Below are positions 25,470 through 37,208 of a stretch of 64,000 bases of DNA, piece by piece (the first letter of the stretch is position 1; each line of letters begins with the position of its first letter). This stretch comes from Siphonodentalium dalli (taxonomy: Eukaryota; Mollusca; Scaphopoda; Gadilida; Siphonodentaliidae). The stretch covers positions 200,609,828-200,673,827 of the forward strand of contig CP136062.1 of NCBI GenBank assembly GCA_032622095.1, given 5' to 3'. Under the pieces are notes generated by a model. The model had not been told where the DNA came from, searched no databases, and was given only the letters and a program-made list of their open reading frames with translations. The translations under genes and the position numbers were made by a program.

Positions 25470-25990
25470 TTTTCTCTTTTTGATCGAGTTGTGTAACATA
25501 CTCGACCTATGTTTGATGAATGACGGTGGGCATCCACCCGCCTGTCTGTCAATGTCATGACGTTAGCACGATAACTTTATAACAACTGGGGATTATCACT
25601 TCTACTAATGGATCTCTTGGATGAGTAAAAAACCAGTCCTGTCCAAATGTTTTTCCAGGCGTTATTCTTCCTGGATTGATTAAGCACGATAACTCTAACA
25701 AACGTCGTCCAATTTTGACCAAATTGGGATCATCGTTTCTACTCCTGAATCTCTTTGATTAGTTAGAAAGCATTCTGCCCAAATTTTTTCCAGGAGTTAT
25801 TGTTTACAGAGTGTCTTTCAGTATGTAAGCATGATAACTCTAGCTAACGTAATTTGATTTTGACCAAATTCGGTTCATGGTGTTCACTCAAGCACACATT
25901 TTCTTAAGCCACATCTCAACTACAGCATCTCTGATGCTCTCAACTACAGCATCTCTGATGCATACCTCTTGTTTCACATTATGGTGATCA
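25470..25990. repeat. Degenerate GTCATGACG/AACTCTAAC repeat units
   Basis: Three decayed units of roughly 130-150 bp share TAACTCTAACAAACGTCG, CCAAATTGGGATCATCG and CAGGAGTTATT. This is an old copy of a tandem repeat element. The rest of 24118-27920 holds short fragments only, including a pogo-like left tip at 26155 and a fragment at 26185-26260 related to 46935-47000. Confidence 0.5.
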
Positions 25991-27921
25991 AAATTGGTTG
26001 GTATTTACAGGAAATACTAATACTGTACATGGCACCCATATACCATTAGCTGCTGGGTGAAAATCTTGCCCAATGCTGTCAAATTCGTATTTCTAGGACT
26101 AGTAGTAAATATGCCCATAATTAAATCCCAAATTCTGAATGTCGACAGTAATTTACAGTTATGCTCTAATTAATCGACTCCTTTGAACCCTGGCTCCCCA
26201 CAACGATCGACACCCTGACTCTGGGCTCCCAGTGCCGTTTTGACTTATTGTAGACAGTGTTTAGGTGCATGGTGTTGGTTATGTTCATTGTTTCTCTCAT
26301 AATTTTTATACCATTGAAAAGGTTATTGAATTCGGAATTCACCTCAGCAAAATCCTTTTCAATATCTTAAATCCAGAAAAAGTTGTAAAAAAATAAGCAT
26401 TTGACTGGATTTATTATACAAACTGCCAAGAAATGTTACGTAACGTCACAATCTCAACATAAATACATGGCATTACAAGTATGGGTTTTAGCCAAAACAA
26501 AATCTGGGTGTTCGCTAAATACCCAGTAAATCTATTTAGCTTGTACCTTTGTGCAATAAATTTATGATTTAATGAACTCAGTAGTTTGTATATTCTTGAA
26601 CAAAACTTGTATGACGACATGTGTTTACATCCGACAATTGCTAGCGCGAATTATGTAATTTAGCAGAAATTTCTTCACACATTGGGAGTTAAAAATACCC
26701 TAAGAATACATCACTAAAGTTTCTACCCATAACTATAGTTTTTAGGTCACATATGAGCCATATAAAGGGATATGACCTAACACAAAACGAGAGGTCGCGA
26801 GAAGCAAGATAGTGGTGCCTGTAATTGCATAAATTCAATAAAATGGTGACTATCCGGTTTTCAATCTGCTGAAACTTTGTTGTGCCAAACCTAATATCAA
26901 TAAAGTTTGGACAGCTAAAATAAGTTGTAATATGAGTTTTATGAAACACTGCGATGTTGGTAGAATGCGAGATTACATCATGGCTGGAAAACCAGCAACG
27001 TCGGGCATATATGCAATTATGTTCTGGTCGGAATACCGGCCAGCCGGGTTCATAATGTTAACAAGGTTGTAGGCCGGTAATTAACATCATCATTCCTCCA
27101 GTCAACTGGCAGTCATGTGGTATCACCGTGAATGTTATTGGTTGACATGCAGTATTCGCTGGTAAACTTACTGCGTTAATAGTTTTTACCTGCGATAACC
27201 ATGTAAATTACCACCACATTCATTATGTGACCGAAATAACGGCAAATTCAAATTTATATCTAGAAACTTTTAAACACTTCAGTGTTCGACTGATGCCATT
27301 TTCAATCGCCAAGTATTCAATTCACAAATAACATATCTACACCATCAGGGGTATCTTTATTTTCAAGTTAACTAAACACAACATATTTCAATTAATTAAT
27401 TGTTTACAGTTTATTCAACATACGAAGTTAGTCACCGACCGACATTTGCGATTGCATCATCATTGCAGCTTCACGCCATGCCAGAAATATACAAATTCTC
27501 TGGTATGGTTACAATGCCGACTTTAAAAAAAATGAAATTCATATAAACACAACATTGCATAAAGAATAGTTTCTAACCGGGACTGTGAGGTGGTACCGCT
27601 GTCGGTGGCAGCATGAACATGGTTAAGTACTGTGGTAATACTGGTGGTCAACATTAATCAGATTAATCAGTGCATAGCTGTAAGTAAATAAAATCAGGGA
27701 ACCATAATATGTCCAACTTCACTAAATTTTGTATACTACAAAATATTCCTGATCAACCTGCACCAGCTTTCATCTAGGCCAGATCCACATTATCATCAGT
27801 TAGTACAAATCAGAATACATGTCGCAACATGTGTTATTTGACAATTTGTAATTGCGTCATAACCAGACAGAATCGAACACGTGGCTTTGAGCAATGTCCA
27901 CTTTGATATCTTTCAGATCTA

Positions 27922-28003
27922 CAGTAATGCCCTAATTAATCGACTGCTTAACCACAGCAGAATTCTGCTGTGGTTAAGCAGTCGATGAATTAGGGCATTA
28001 CTG
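27922..28003. mobile_element. 82-bp minimal palindromic MITE
   Basis: It is an almost perfect palindrome: CAGTAATGCCCTAATTAATC, ACTGCTTAACCACAGCAGAA, then its complement, flanked by TA (27920-27921 and 28004-28005). It is the two termini of the foldback family joined with no interior. It could fold like a small-RNA precursor, but its ends identify it as a transposon. Confidence 0.8.
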
Positions 28004-28636
28004 TAAGCTAATATAATTGTCAATGCATCTATCTTTAAAGATAATTATTTTCCTGTGAATTTTTGTTAACTGGTGGTAAGCGTAAGCTGTCAAATAAAAA
28101 TTATCTCGTTTATCATTCCCTGTTGGTTTTATATAGTCGAAGATATACAGGTGATTTCCTTAATCTGGTTCGAGTAGGGAAATATGCTAGAGGGGAAATT
28201 TGGACTACTACACCATGGGGGACAGTACCATGACCGGGACCCACTGACCTTCTAGTGGACACCCTGATTATATTAACTTTTTCACCGTTTCACATATAAC
28301 TGAACCGACACAAACTCTCTCTATTGATACCATAGCAGGAAAATACAATCACGGAATACTCTTTAATGTTCCACACTTCTGTAAAATGGGACCCTTGTTT
28401 ACTTCTTTGGTGATCAATTCTATGACTTTTTCCGAGATACATGTACATACAGAGTGTGTGCTAGTATATACATGTAAGATCCTTCATGTATTTATGAAGC
28501 TAGTTCGGTCAATGCAATGTGACAAAAGTGATATATTAAAGTCCTGATCTGAATATTAAATATTGTGAGTTGTTTTTAATTTTTTTAATGAATTTTTTTG
28601 TCTGAAGATTATAATATGCTTCAATGAATTTTTTTT

Positions 28637-30724
28637 ATTATACCCCCACTTTCGAAGAAAATGGGGGGTATACTGGATTGACTGCGTCTGTCCGTCACAC
28701 TTTCTCCCTCCGTGTGTCGAGCCGTCCGTCCGTCCATCCGTCTGTGCGACCTCATAACACGAACAACTATGAACCGATTTCAATAATTTTTTGTATGCAA
28801 TCTCCTTAGGACCGCCTCTCAGCATGATGCTAATTGCGGTGCGGTGCGGTCCGACTTTCTTTTTAGCTCAACTTTACTTTGTAAAGTTTGAGCTATTGCC
28901 ATGGCTTGGTATCCGTCGTGTGTGTGTGCGTGATTCGTCAACAATTTCCTTTAACACGGGCTACAGTTCGTACCTTTGGTCCGATTATTATGACATGTAG
29001 ATGGGAACGAGTCATTTTGGGGTTATTTCGCAAAAAAAACATGGCCGCCAGTGGCCCGCTTGGATTTCAAAATTCAATCCATTAGCACGGGCTACAGGCC
29101 GTACTGTTTGTCTTATTGTCATGAAATTTGTCATGGATGTTAATATTGACATGTAGATGGGAACGAGTAATTTTGGGGTCATTCGGCCAAAAAACATGGC
29201 CGCTGGCAGCCATCTTAGATTTTACTCTTTGCATGACTAAATCCTTTAGCACGGGCTACAGGTCGTACCTTTGGTCAGATCATCATGAAATTTGTCATGG
29301 ATGTTATCAATTACATCTAAATGGGAACAAGTCATTTTGGGGCCATTCGGCCAAAAAACATGGCCGCCAGCAGCCATCTTGGATTTTATCATGGCTGTTG
29401 AAATTGGAATGTAGATGGGAACGAGTCATTTTGGGGTCATTAGGACAAAAAATATGGCCGCCAGCAGCCATCTTGGATTTTACTCTTTGTATGACTAAAT
29501 CCTTTAGCACGGGCTACAGGTCGTACCTTTAGTCAGATCATCATGAAATTTGTCATGGATATTAACAATGACATATAAATGGGAACGAGTAATTTTGGGG
29601 TCATTCGGCCAAAAAACATGGCCGCCGGCAGCCATCTTAGATTTTACTCTTTGTATGACTAAATCCTTTAGCACAGGCTACAGGTCGTACCTTTAGTCTG
29701 ATCATCATAAAATTTGTCATGGCTGTTGAAATTGGAATATAGATGGGAACGAGTCATTTTGGGGTCATTTGGACAAAAAACATGGCCGCCAGCAGCTATC
29801 TTGGATCATTATGAAATTTGTCTTGACTTTTGACATTGACATGTAGATGGGAATGAGTCATTTTGGGGTTATTCAGCATTAAAACATGGCTGCCAGTGGC
29901 CATCTTGGATTCTAATCTTTGCATGACTAAAGCTATCAAATGTTTTTGAATTGTTGGAAAACATAGCCGCCAGCAACCATCGTAGATTTTACTTTTATAT
30001 ACATATATATATATCTCTTCATGTTGATAAACTAGTATTAGACATTCAACTTTCCACATTCTTAAATCACTCCATCGACAGTAGCACATTAAATTATTCC
30101 CTTTCCAAGTTGAGCTACAGTGTCATTGACACTTTCATTTTAAGTTACGCCTTACTTTTCGACTTATTTTGACTTAGAAAATTCTGTCCGACTTAATAAC
30201 TTTAACAAATATGAACCGATTTCAAAAATTTTTGGTATACATGCTTCTCACAACACCCTCTCTACATGATGCGGCTCAGGGTTGGCTCGGACTGTTTTTC
30301 CTAACATTACACTTCTTTTTCGACTTATTTAGATTTTTTTTTTGTGGATGCTATCAAGTTAGGATATTCTATTGCTATAATATCTCAGATGAGTTCGAAA
30401 ATCAGCTTTGTCCAAATTTTTTCCCTGGAGTTGTGTGCCTTCTTAGCAGAAGTTTGGTTTGACTGACGAAACACTCGACAAAAGCCATCTTAGATGTTAA
30501 GGTTGCGTTTCATTTTCTACCCTTTTTTGGGTTTCTGCAATCATTCGAACAAATATGAACCAATTTGAATATTTTTTTCTGTACAAGCTTCTTGCAACAC
30601 CATATCGATATAATTAATCCAAATTTTTCTTTAAAGTTAAAAATCTTTTTTGTTGGGTTTACGGATAATGCGGGTTGAATTTGCCACGGTGGGGGTATGC
30701 TAGCACACGAGTGCACACCTCTTG
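28637..30724. repeat. Composite TATACCCCC element carrying a nested 160-bp array
   Basis: It starts TATACCCCCACTTTCGAAG with inverted GGGGGGTATAC, then CCGTCCGTCCATCCGTCTG and TATGAACCGATTTCAATAAT. The sequence is interrupted at 28865-30137 and resumes with TATGAACCGATTTCAAAAAT units. It ends GGGGGTATGCTAGCACACGA and CACACCTCTTG at 30724. GLG1 exon E3 begins 13 bases later. Confidence 0.75.
28865..30137. repeat. 160-bp tandem array element with AGCTCAACTT ends, copy 2
   Basis: It begins AGCTCAACTTTACTTTGTAA and ends AAGTTGAGCTACAGTGTCAT with TGACACTTTCAT. About seven units of 90-165 bp lie between, each with CATGTAGATGGGAACGAGTC and a GGCCGCCAGCAGCCATCTTG block. Units use TTAGCACGGGC where copy 1 has TTGGCGCGGGC, so the arrays have homogenised separately. 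Confidence 0.8.
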
Positions 30725-30737
30725 TTTTCTTTTGTAG

Positions 30738-30824
30738 TTCTTGTGGCAATACAAGAGGAATCTAACCAAGGACAACAGATTCATGTTTGCTGGGAAAGAT
30801 GTTTGTGCAAATGAGCTCAAGCAG
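30738..30824 (+). CDS. GLG1: GLG1 exon E3
   Basis: The acceptor is TTTTCTTTTGTAG and the donor is CAG|GTTGGT. The exon is phase 0 at both ends, 29 codons. It starts FLWQYKRNLTKDNRF and carries one cysteine in KDVCANELK, matching the LLWNYKLNLT region of vertebrate GLG1, including its N-glycosylation-type NLT. The right end of a composite repeat stops only about 13 bases before the exon, so the pyrimidine tract directly abuts repeat sequence. Confidence 0.93.
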
Positions 30825-30988
30825 GTTGGTGATTTATATCAATCCTCTCAATTAAAGAAATTTAATTAATTAGGAAAAGATGAAAAAAGTTTGTTGGCTT
30901 TTTTTTTGCTTTTGCAGAGGCATATTTCAGAACCTGCCAATATTATGTTAAAAATTAAAACAAATTGCTGCAGACATTGTCTTAGTGT

Positions 30989-31012
30989 TTATTATTATTA
31001 TTATTATTATTA
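30989..31012. repeat. (ATT)n microsatellite
   Basis: A run of ATT triplets within intron 3. The rest of 30825-31960 shows nothing recognisable. Confidence 0.8.
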
Positions 31013-31968
31013 TATATACATTTAAAACGCATTCTACTGTAAATTAGTTTCAATGCGCTTACATCAATCAATAAAAATAAAAATATACAAGGTAAGAGAT
31101 AAAAAAGTAGTAAATGAGCATTACAAAATCATAACGACCATCTGCATGTGACTAAGAAATAACTAAAAAAAATTAAAAACCAACGACCATAGTTGTACTG
31201 GAAGTCTTCATGCAGCAAAATTTCATTGTTGAATGCCAAAGACTACTGAGATAACAAGAACTGTCTTGATAATCAGCAATTTAAGCCGGTCCCAACCAAA
31301 GTCGGCCATGATAATTTATGACCAAGTTCAAATTATAAATTGAAGATATATGTGTTGAGCATGCAACTATATGGATCATATACTTTTAGCTGAGGAAATA
31401 TTTTTTTGCCTAGGCAATTTTTTAAAACTTTTTAGCTTAGGCAATAGCTACAGAACCCAAAATTTGGATTAACAACGTGGCTCAAGGTGTTTGTCATGGG
31501 TACTGCTGAAATATAATATGGGTACTGCTCAAAAATAATGATCCTTCAGTGATGAGATTCCACATGTTGAAACCAGTGTTATGTTTTCAGCAATGAAAGA
31601 TAACTCTAAAATACAGATGTTGATTATAATCAGATATGGGGTGCTGCATAGTTTCCTCATTATCTTATTTGCAGCAGCAAATGGCTGCACTCAAGTTGTT
31701 CTGCATTATATTTGTGGTATTAAAAAAAAACACGACTTGTAACACTTTGTATAAATTTTCAAGTAAATACTGTAATGAGTAAAAAAATTTGCAAATGTTT
31801 TAGATGATATTGATACCGTATATAGCTACATGTAATATGGTTACACTCTGACATGCTGTTATTTAATATCTGATTGGCAAAGTTTAAATAACTTTCCATT
31901 CACCTAGCAAATGCTTGAGGGCTTTTAAAACAAGATCACATTTTATATTTACAATATGTACATGACAC

Positions 31969-33262
31969 CAGAGCTGTTAAGTTTCACGGATTGTCCGTGA
32001 GACTCCCGGATTGCCACGGCAATTACGAAAATATGGATAACCCCCAATTTATCCCGGATTCAGCAAAAACCAGCATTCAAAATCAAAAAAACGATGTTTT
32101 TTTTATTTGTTTGAATAGATATTTGCGGGGGATTCCCCAAATGACAGGAAATTCGTTTTTTCCGGTAGCGTAAATACCCACACATTAACATTCCCAGAAT
32201 GTACAGTCGGTAACTTTTGATTGAAGAAAGACTGATCAGTGGTGAACTGTTGACTGATATTAATTGATTTTCACACTCTGGTGAAGCCACAAGTATAAAG
32301 GTGTGTTGTTGTAGTATACAATACGTATAATCACAAGTGTGCAACTGTATTGTTCAGCCTCATTGATGAACATGTCTTAGTAACGGATTAGTGGCATGCA
32401 TTGCAAACGAAATAAAACTGAAAGATGGGTCATTTTGTACTTTCGTTTTCACCCATACATGTCCGGTTGTAACCTTTGTAACTTGGTTTTGTTTTTACTT
32501 ATTTTAAACAAAGTATACAATACGTATAAACACAAGTGTGCAGCTGTATTGTAAGGCCCCATTGATGAACATACTGTAAATAACGGATACTTTATGATTT
32601 AAGTTCACTGATAGTGGTATGCATGGCGAACATAATGTGTCCATTTCTTTTGCGGGTAAAACTTTTAAGACGGGTCATTTTGTACTTTCGGTTTCACGCA
32701 TACATGTCTGGTTTTAACCTGTGTAACTCGGGTTCGTTTTTACTTACTTTAAACAAAGTTTCTGCTTCTTAAAATTTGTTAATAAATGGTGGAATGTGTG
32801 CATTTCTTTTGTGGGTTAAACCGTAAGGCGTAAGACGAGTCCATTTTGTAGTTTATTACGATTTCGCGCATATCCGGCTGTATCCGGTGGAATTCTGAGT
32901 ATTTTTACGAAGTGTCTGCTTCTTTCTTTTCAATAAATGGTGGTACATGTATCTCCCACACACAGCAGCTTTATTACAATTACCAATAGGACATTCATTA
33001 CCATTTTATATAGGTACTTCTTTCTTTTCAATAAATGGTGGTACATGTATCTCCCACACACAGCAGCTTTATTACAATTACCAATAGGACATTCATTACC
33101 ATTTTATATAGGTCTATTATATTTATAAAATAAACACAAAATAGAAACTCATAAAAACTAAGTAATCTTCATCATAAAAATTATTTTTGGAACATGAACA
33201 TATTTGGGCATACCTCCCGAAAAAATCTCCCGGATTGACATTTTCAAAACTTAACAGGTCTG
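31969..33262. mobile_element. hAT-type element, 1,294 bp, with internal duplications
   Basis: It is flanked by a perfect 8-bp duplication CATGACAC (31961-31968 and 33263-33270). The ends are CAGAGCTGTTAAGTTT and the complement of CAGACCTGTTAAGTTT. Subterminal CTCCCGGATTG occurs on both sides. Inside, a segment of about 220 bp with ACACAAGTGTGCA and GGGTCATTTTGTACTTTCG is repeated two to three times. A 98-bp unit with GGTGGTACATGTATCTCCCA is duplicated exactly at about 32921-33116. Confidence 0.85.
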
Positions 33263-33423
33263 CATGACACCCAGCTGTTTTCATTGAAAGTAGGCAGATT
33301 GTACAACATGTTCTGGAAAAAGCTTATTGTTTTTTGGAAGCAGAGAGAGTTTCCCTGAAATATTGCAATACAAGTGAAAATATGCCAGCTCAAACTATTA
33401 TAAAAATAAAGAATCTTGGTTAA

Positions 33424-33826
33424 CCCTTTACCCAACAAACCGGCCAAAACCGGCCAAAAACGGCCAAATAAAGCTGCAACAGCCTAAATTATCTTGGGGG
33501 TCTGTCTCAATAAAACCATACAAATATGGATATCATTGGAACCGGCTCATTGACCACATTGTGATGGTTACAGTTATGCCCTGTGCCAATGCATTCTCTT
33601 ATATATGCGAGTCGACCATAGGTCGCCTCTCATATATAAGAGAATGCATTGGCCTAAAAAAAATCTTTTTTTAACACTTTTTACCATTTTTATAATTTTT
33701 ATTTTTATTTTTATAATTTTTAATGTGTTAAGCCAATGCATTCTCTTATATATGCGAGGCGACCTATGGTCGACTCGCATATATAAGAGAATGCATTGGC
33801 ACAGGGCCGTTCTGTTGGGTAAAGGG
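33424..33826. mobile_element. Two-hairpin TTAA MITE, copy 2
   Basis: It is flanked by TTAA (33420-33423 and 33827-33830), with ends CCCTTTACCCAACA and TGTTGGGTAAAGGG. Hairpins lie at about 33584-33652 and 33733-33800. It has the same orientation as copy 1. It ends 20 bases before E4. Confidence 0.9.
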
Positions 33827-33850
33827 TTAAATAGTTTTACCCTTTTACAG

Positions 33851-34072
33851 GTTCCTGAGTGTGACGAGTTAGCACAAGAATCGGGACAGCTTATCCCTTG
33901 TCTTATTGAACACAAGAACAACATTACCGGCAATTGTAAAACATTCCTCAATAAAATGGCGACTATAGTATTCAGCGATTACCGACTGATATACAAGTTT
34001 GTCGACAAATGTGAACGCAGCATTAAAGAACACAAGTGTGGAAGGATGGCCGTAGATGATCCGGATCTAATG
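33851..34072 (+). CDS. GLG1: GLG1 exon E4
   Basis: The acceptor is CCTTTTACAG and the donor is ATG|GTATGT, phase 0 at both ends, 74 codons. The peptide starts VPECDELAQESGQLIPCL and contains HKNNITGNC and MATIVFSDYRLIYKFVDKC, one of the best conserved stretches of GLG1, then EHKCGRM. A TTAA-flanked MITE ends at 33830, twenty bases before the exon, so the branch-point region may be partly transposon sequence. Confidence 0.97.
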
Positions 34073-34666
34073 GTATGTTGTTTTTAAAAATAAAAACGCA
34101 GTCATGTTCTTCTGGAATACATGTAATTGCAGTATGTCACACCATGAGAAGAACGTCTTGCTGCCCCCTCTGATGTAATGATGACAAGAATTGTTTCTGC
34201 GACTGTCTGATGAAATCAACATTTGAATCTTCAAGGCAGCTCAGAAATTTATCATGACTAGTAATTATTCCCAATTGTATGGCCCCGTCATTATTGAGGG
34301 ATATGGCTTCAAATATCACTGTTAATTTGATGCAGGTGATTGCTGCGAAAATGGGTTGCACAGAATTGTTGCAATTGTCTCACTATCACTTTTACCTTTC
34401 CTCAATAATTGTTCAATCAAGTGCACCATAATTGCGATATTCAAAGAATAACAGCTGCCGATTGTTAGTTAACAACAAGGTGAATCTAATCATTTTCAGG
34501 ATGAACTACCCAATCGTAATCATATTTGTCACGTTGATCAAAATCATTCAGAAAATTATAATCGGGTTTGGTTGTTTACCAGGGCTTGTGTTATTTCTGT
34601 CCTTTAATCAGGATGACAAATTAAAATAAACACATCTTAATTTGACATAAACCCATGTAAAGAGTA

Positions 34667-35240
34667 GGGCTGCAACGATGCATCGCAATTTCAATGCATC
34701 ACAATTCTTTCTCTGCATTGCATTGTCAGGATGTTACCACGATGCATCATGATATATGTTTTGAATGGCAGCAGCTTCCTACTCAATCACAGTTGCAGGA
34801 AATTTGTGTCTAAAAACTTGAGAAAAAAAAACATTTCCACAACTATAGTTACTACATAGACTTATGGTACACTATAACTATGGTGGTGGAAATGTTTATT
34901 GTTTCGGGTTTTTTGATACAAATTTACAACAACTGTGCTACCCATGTACTTCACTCTGACTTAACTTAATATTTCCAACCTTTCAACCAACAAGTTTGGG
35001 TACAATCAGATTGTAAAACTGATTGTTTTAGTTGTTCTGTCAATTTATTTGTAACAAATAAATGTAGAAAAATTAGCTTCAAGTTACACATATCTACTGT
35101 GTAGAGCTGTACATCATTCATTAATCTGAAGCGACAATTATCAGGTTCAACTTAAAGTTTGCATCATGATGCTCAATGTATTTTAGAGGAAAATTATGAT
35201 GCGCATCGCTTCGTGAACCTCTGAATATAGTCAGCCCTAA
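34667..35240. mobile_element. Possible hAT-like element with TAGGGCTGCAACGATGC end
   Basis: The left end TAGGGCTGCAACGATGCATC and the right-hand TCAGCCCTA near 35232 look like hAT-style tips, with GATGCATC and GATGCGCATCG subtermini. No matching 8-bp duplication was found, so borders are tentative. Confidence 0.35.
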
Positions 35241-35458
35241 CAATGATAGATTAAACAAATATAAGCCTCTTTGTACAGATAGATTTGCTCTTGGGTACAG
35301 TGAAAACTTTCACTATTGTGAAGTGTTGCTCCCTATTATTGGGATGGGGGGGGTATTTATTTATTGATTTATTAATAGGAGGTCATAAATTATATTTTGA
35401 AGACGTGGCATTCCCTGAGAAAGGATCTATGCCTAAATTGTCTCCATATTTTCTTCAG

Positions 35459-35704
35459 TTTGCACATTCTCAAGGGACAACATTATCCTGTTTGCAAAAC
35501 CATCTGATGAAGCTTGACGATGAATGTAAACTACAAGTTCTTCGCGTCGCCGAGCTGCAGTCTGATGATTATCACCTTGACCGTCCTTTGTACTATGCAT
35601 GCAGAGACGCTCGAGAAATATTGTGTCCACAAGTGGTTCCTGGACATGGGAAGATTTATAAGTGTCTCAAAAAGCATAAAACAGACCAAAAAATGGATGC
35701 TGCG
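35459..35704 (+). CDS. GLG1: GLG1 exon E5
   Basis: The acceptor is ATTTTCTTCAG and the donor is GCG|GTAAAC, phase 0 at both ends, 82 codons. The peptide starts FAHSQGTTLSCL (vertebrate AHSQG block) and continues LRVAELQSDDYHLDRPLYY, then ACRDAREILC and IYKCLKKHK. The spacing of cysteines agrees with a complete GLG1 repeat. Sequence upstream of the AG is open by chance but has no family match and was excluded. Confidence 0.97.
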
Positions 35705-35744
35705 GTAAACATTTTAGTTTTTCTTTTGAGAATGTAGATTTTAT

Positions 35745-36475
35745 GCGCCTGTTTTGAAAAAATGGTCGTATTATGTAAATGGGTTGTCTGTCCGTCCGTT
35801 GTCCATCCGTCATCAATCCGCTTTTGGTTTCCAGATGATAACTTTATATTGAATCGAGTGAACTGAACCAAATTTGGTATGTTCGAATATGGGTTTCGTC
35901 CGCATGAGTTATGTCCCTTTTTCGACTTAGATTTTACCTGATTTGCAGTTTCCGGATGATAACTTTAGATGAATCAAGTGAACTGAACCAAATTTGGTAT
36001 ATTAGTTTACCACCCCAAAATACAGATCAAGTTCGAATATGGGTTTCGTCCGCATGATTTTGACTGAGTTATGCCCCTTTTTCGACTTAGATTTTACCTG
36101 ATATGCGGTTTCCAGATATAACTTGAGATTGAATCGAGTGAACTGAACCAAATTTGGTATACAGATGGAATTTGGATTGGATGGAATGATTGTTTATGTG
36201 GTTATTTCTCACTGGTAACAAGGTATATTAATTTCAACTTAAAATGTTTATATTTTGAGGTTTCTGATTGATAACAAAAAATTTGGTATGTGAATTTTTC
36301 AGTAAAATATACCACACTTGAAGTTATTGTGTTTTATTTTTGTTATTATTTAGTCTTAAGTCAAAGTTTTCAAACAAATGAATTAAACCTTGCCCCACTC
36401 TACTCCAGAAACGGGCGTATTATGCCACGCCCTGACGGCGTGCTCTTGTTTTACCTTATTTTCTTCCGTCAGTAG
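35745..36475. repeat. Tandem GTCCGTCCGTTG-type repeat element
   Basis: Three or four decayed units share GAATCGAGTGAACTGAACC, AAATTTGGTAT, GGGTTTCGTCCGCATGA and TTTTTCGACTTAGATTTTAC. The outer sequences are ATGGTCGTATTATG on the left and GGCGTATTATGCCACGCCCT on the right. A related, older copy is at 38040-38375. Confidence 0.65.
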
Positions 36476-36572
36476 TTTTTCACATTTTTCCACATCCCTC
36501 ATTCGATCATCACAAAACTTCATACTGATATTCATGGTGGCCTCTAGATAGGAGACATCTTATTTATGATAA

Positions 36573-36970
36573 AAAACATGGCTGCCAGCAGCCATCTTGG
36601 TTTTTGCTCTTTGCATGACTAAATCCTTCAGCACACCTTACAGATCACAGCCCTCATCTGATTGCCAACAACTTCATATGGATCTTCGGGTGACCTCTAT
36701 TTGCATCCTCAATTCAATCCCTTCATTGTCAGGACTTATTATATTCCATATGATTTTGCAAGATTCCGTACATACTTGTTCACGAGAATCCAGGGTAATT
36801 TGCGAGAATATTTACGATTTGGATTCTCGCCGAAATATAAGCCCTGATTGTATTGCTTTAATTTTTTTTTTAAGTTGCTTATTCTTAATCCTCCCATTAA
36901 CTGTAATGCATAACATTTAAAAAATCATTCCCTCTCCATGTTGAGATACACTGTTATTGACACTTTCATT
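36573..36970. repeat. Remnant of the 160-bp array element, copy 3
   Basis: A single GGCTGCCAGCAGCCATCTTG block and one right end (TTGAGATACACTGTTATTGA, CACTTTCAT) remain. The left end is absent. It stops about 57 bases before E6. Confidence 0.65.
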
Positions 36971-37027
36971 TTCAAGACAAGTATTAATTTGTTGATTGCC
37001 TAACTTAATATTTTTTAACTTCTACAG

Positions 37028-37208
37028 TGTAAATCTGAGTTGATAAAACGGCAGAAAATGATTTCCCAGGATGTTAAGATAAACAGATCCTTCTTTGATG
37101 CTTGCCATAAGGACATCCAGGATCATGTATGTTTCCGTGATGTACCGCCGTCAATGTACATCGGAAGGTCACAGGTACTGCTTTGCTTGGAAAATGCTCT
37201 CAAGGCAG
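37028..37208 (+). CDS. GLG1: GLG1 exon E6
   Basis: The acceptor is AACTTCTACAG and the donor is GCAG|GTTAGT. The exon begins in phase 0 and ends in phase 1. The peptide starts CKSELIKRQKMISQDVKI, then FFDACHKDIQDHVC and VLLCLENALKAG, matching the RQKLIAQDYKV and LLMCLESA blocks of vertebrate GLG1. A fragment of the 160-bp repeat family ends about 57 bases upstream. Confidence 0.95.

Noticed and set aside
27922-28003. Pre-miRNA-like hairpin
   Set aside because: TA flanks and terminal sequence identify it as the smallest member of the foldback MITE family. No independent sign of a miRNA.
35285-35458. Upstream extension of the E5 open frame to an ATG
   Set aside because: The added residues match no GLG1 sequence, whereas the acceptor at 35458 joins E4 to the conserved AHSQG block in frame.
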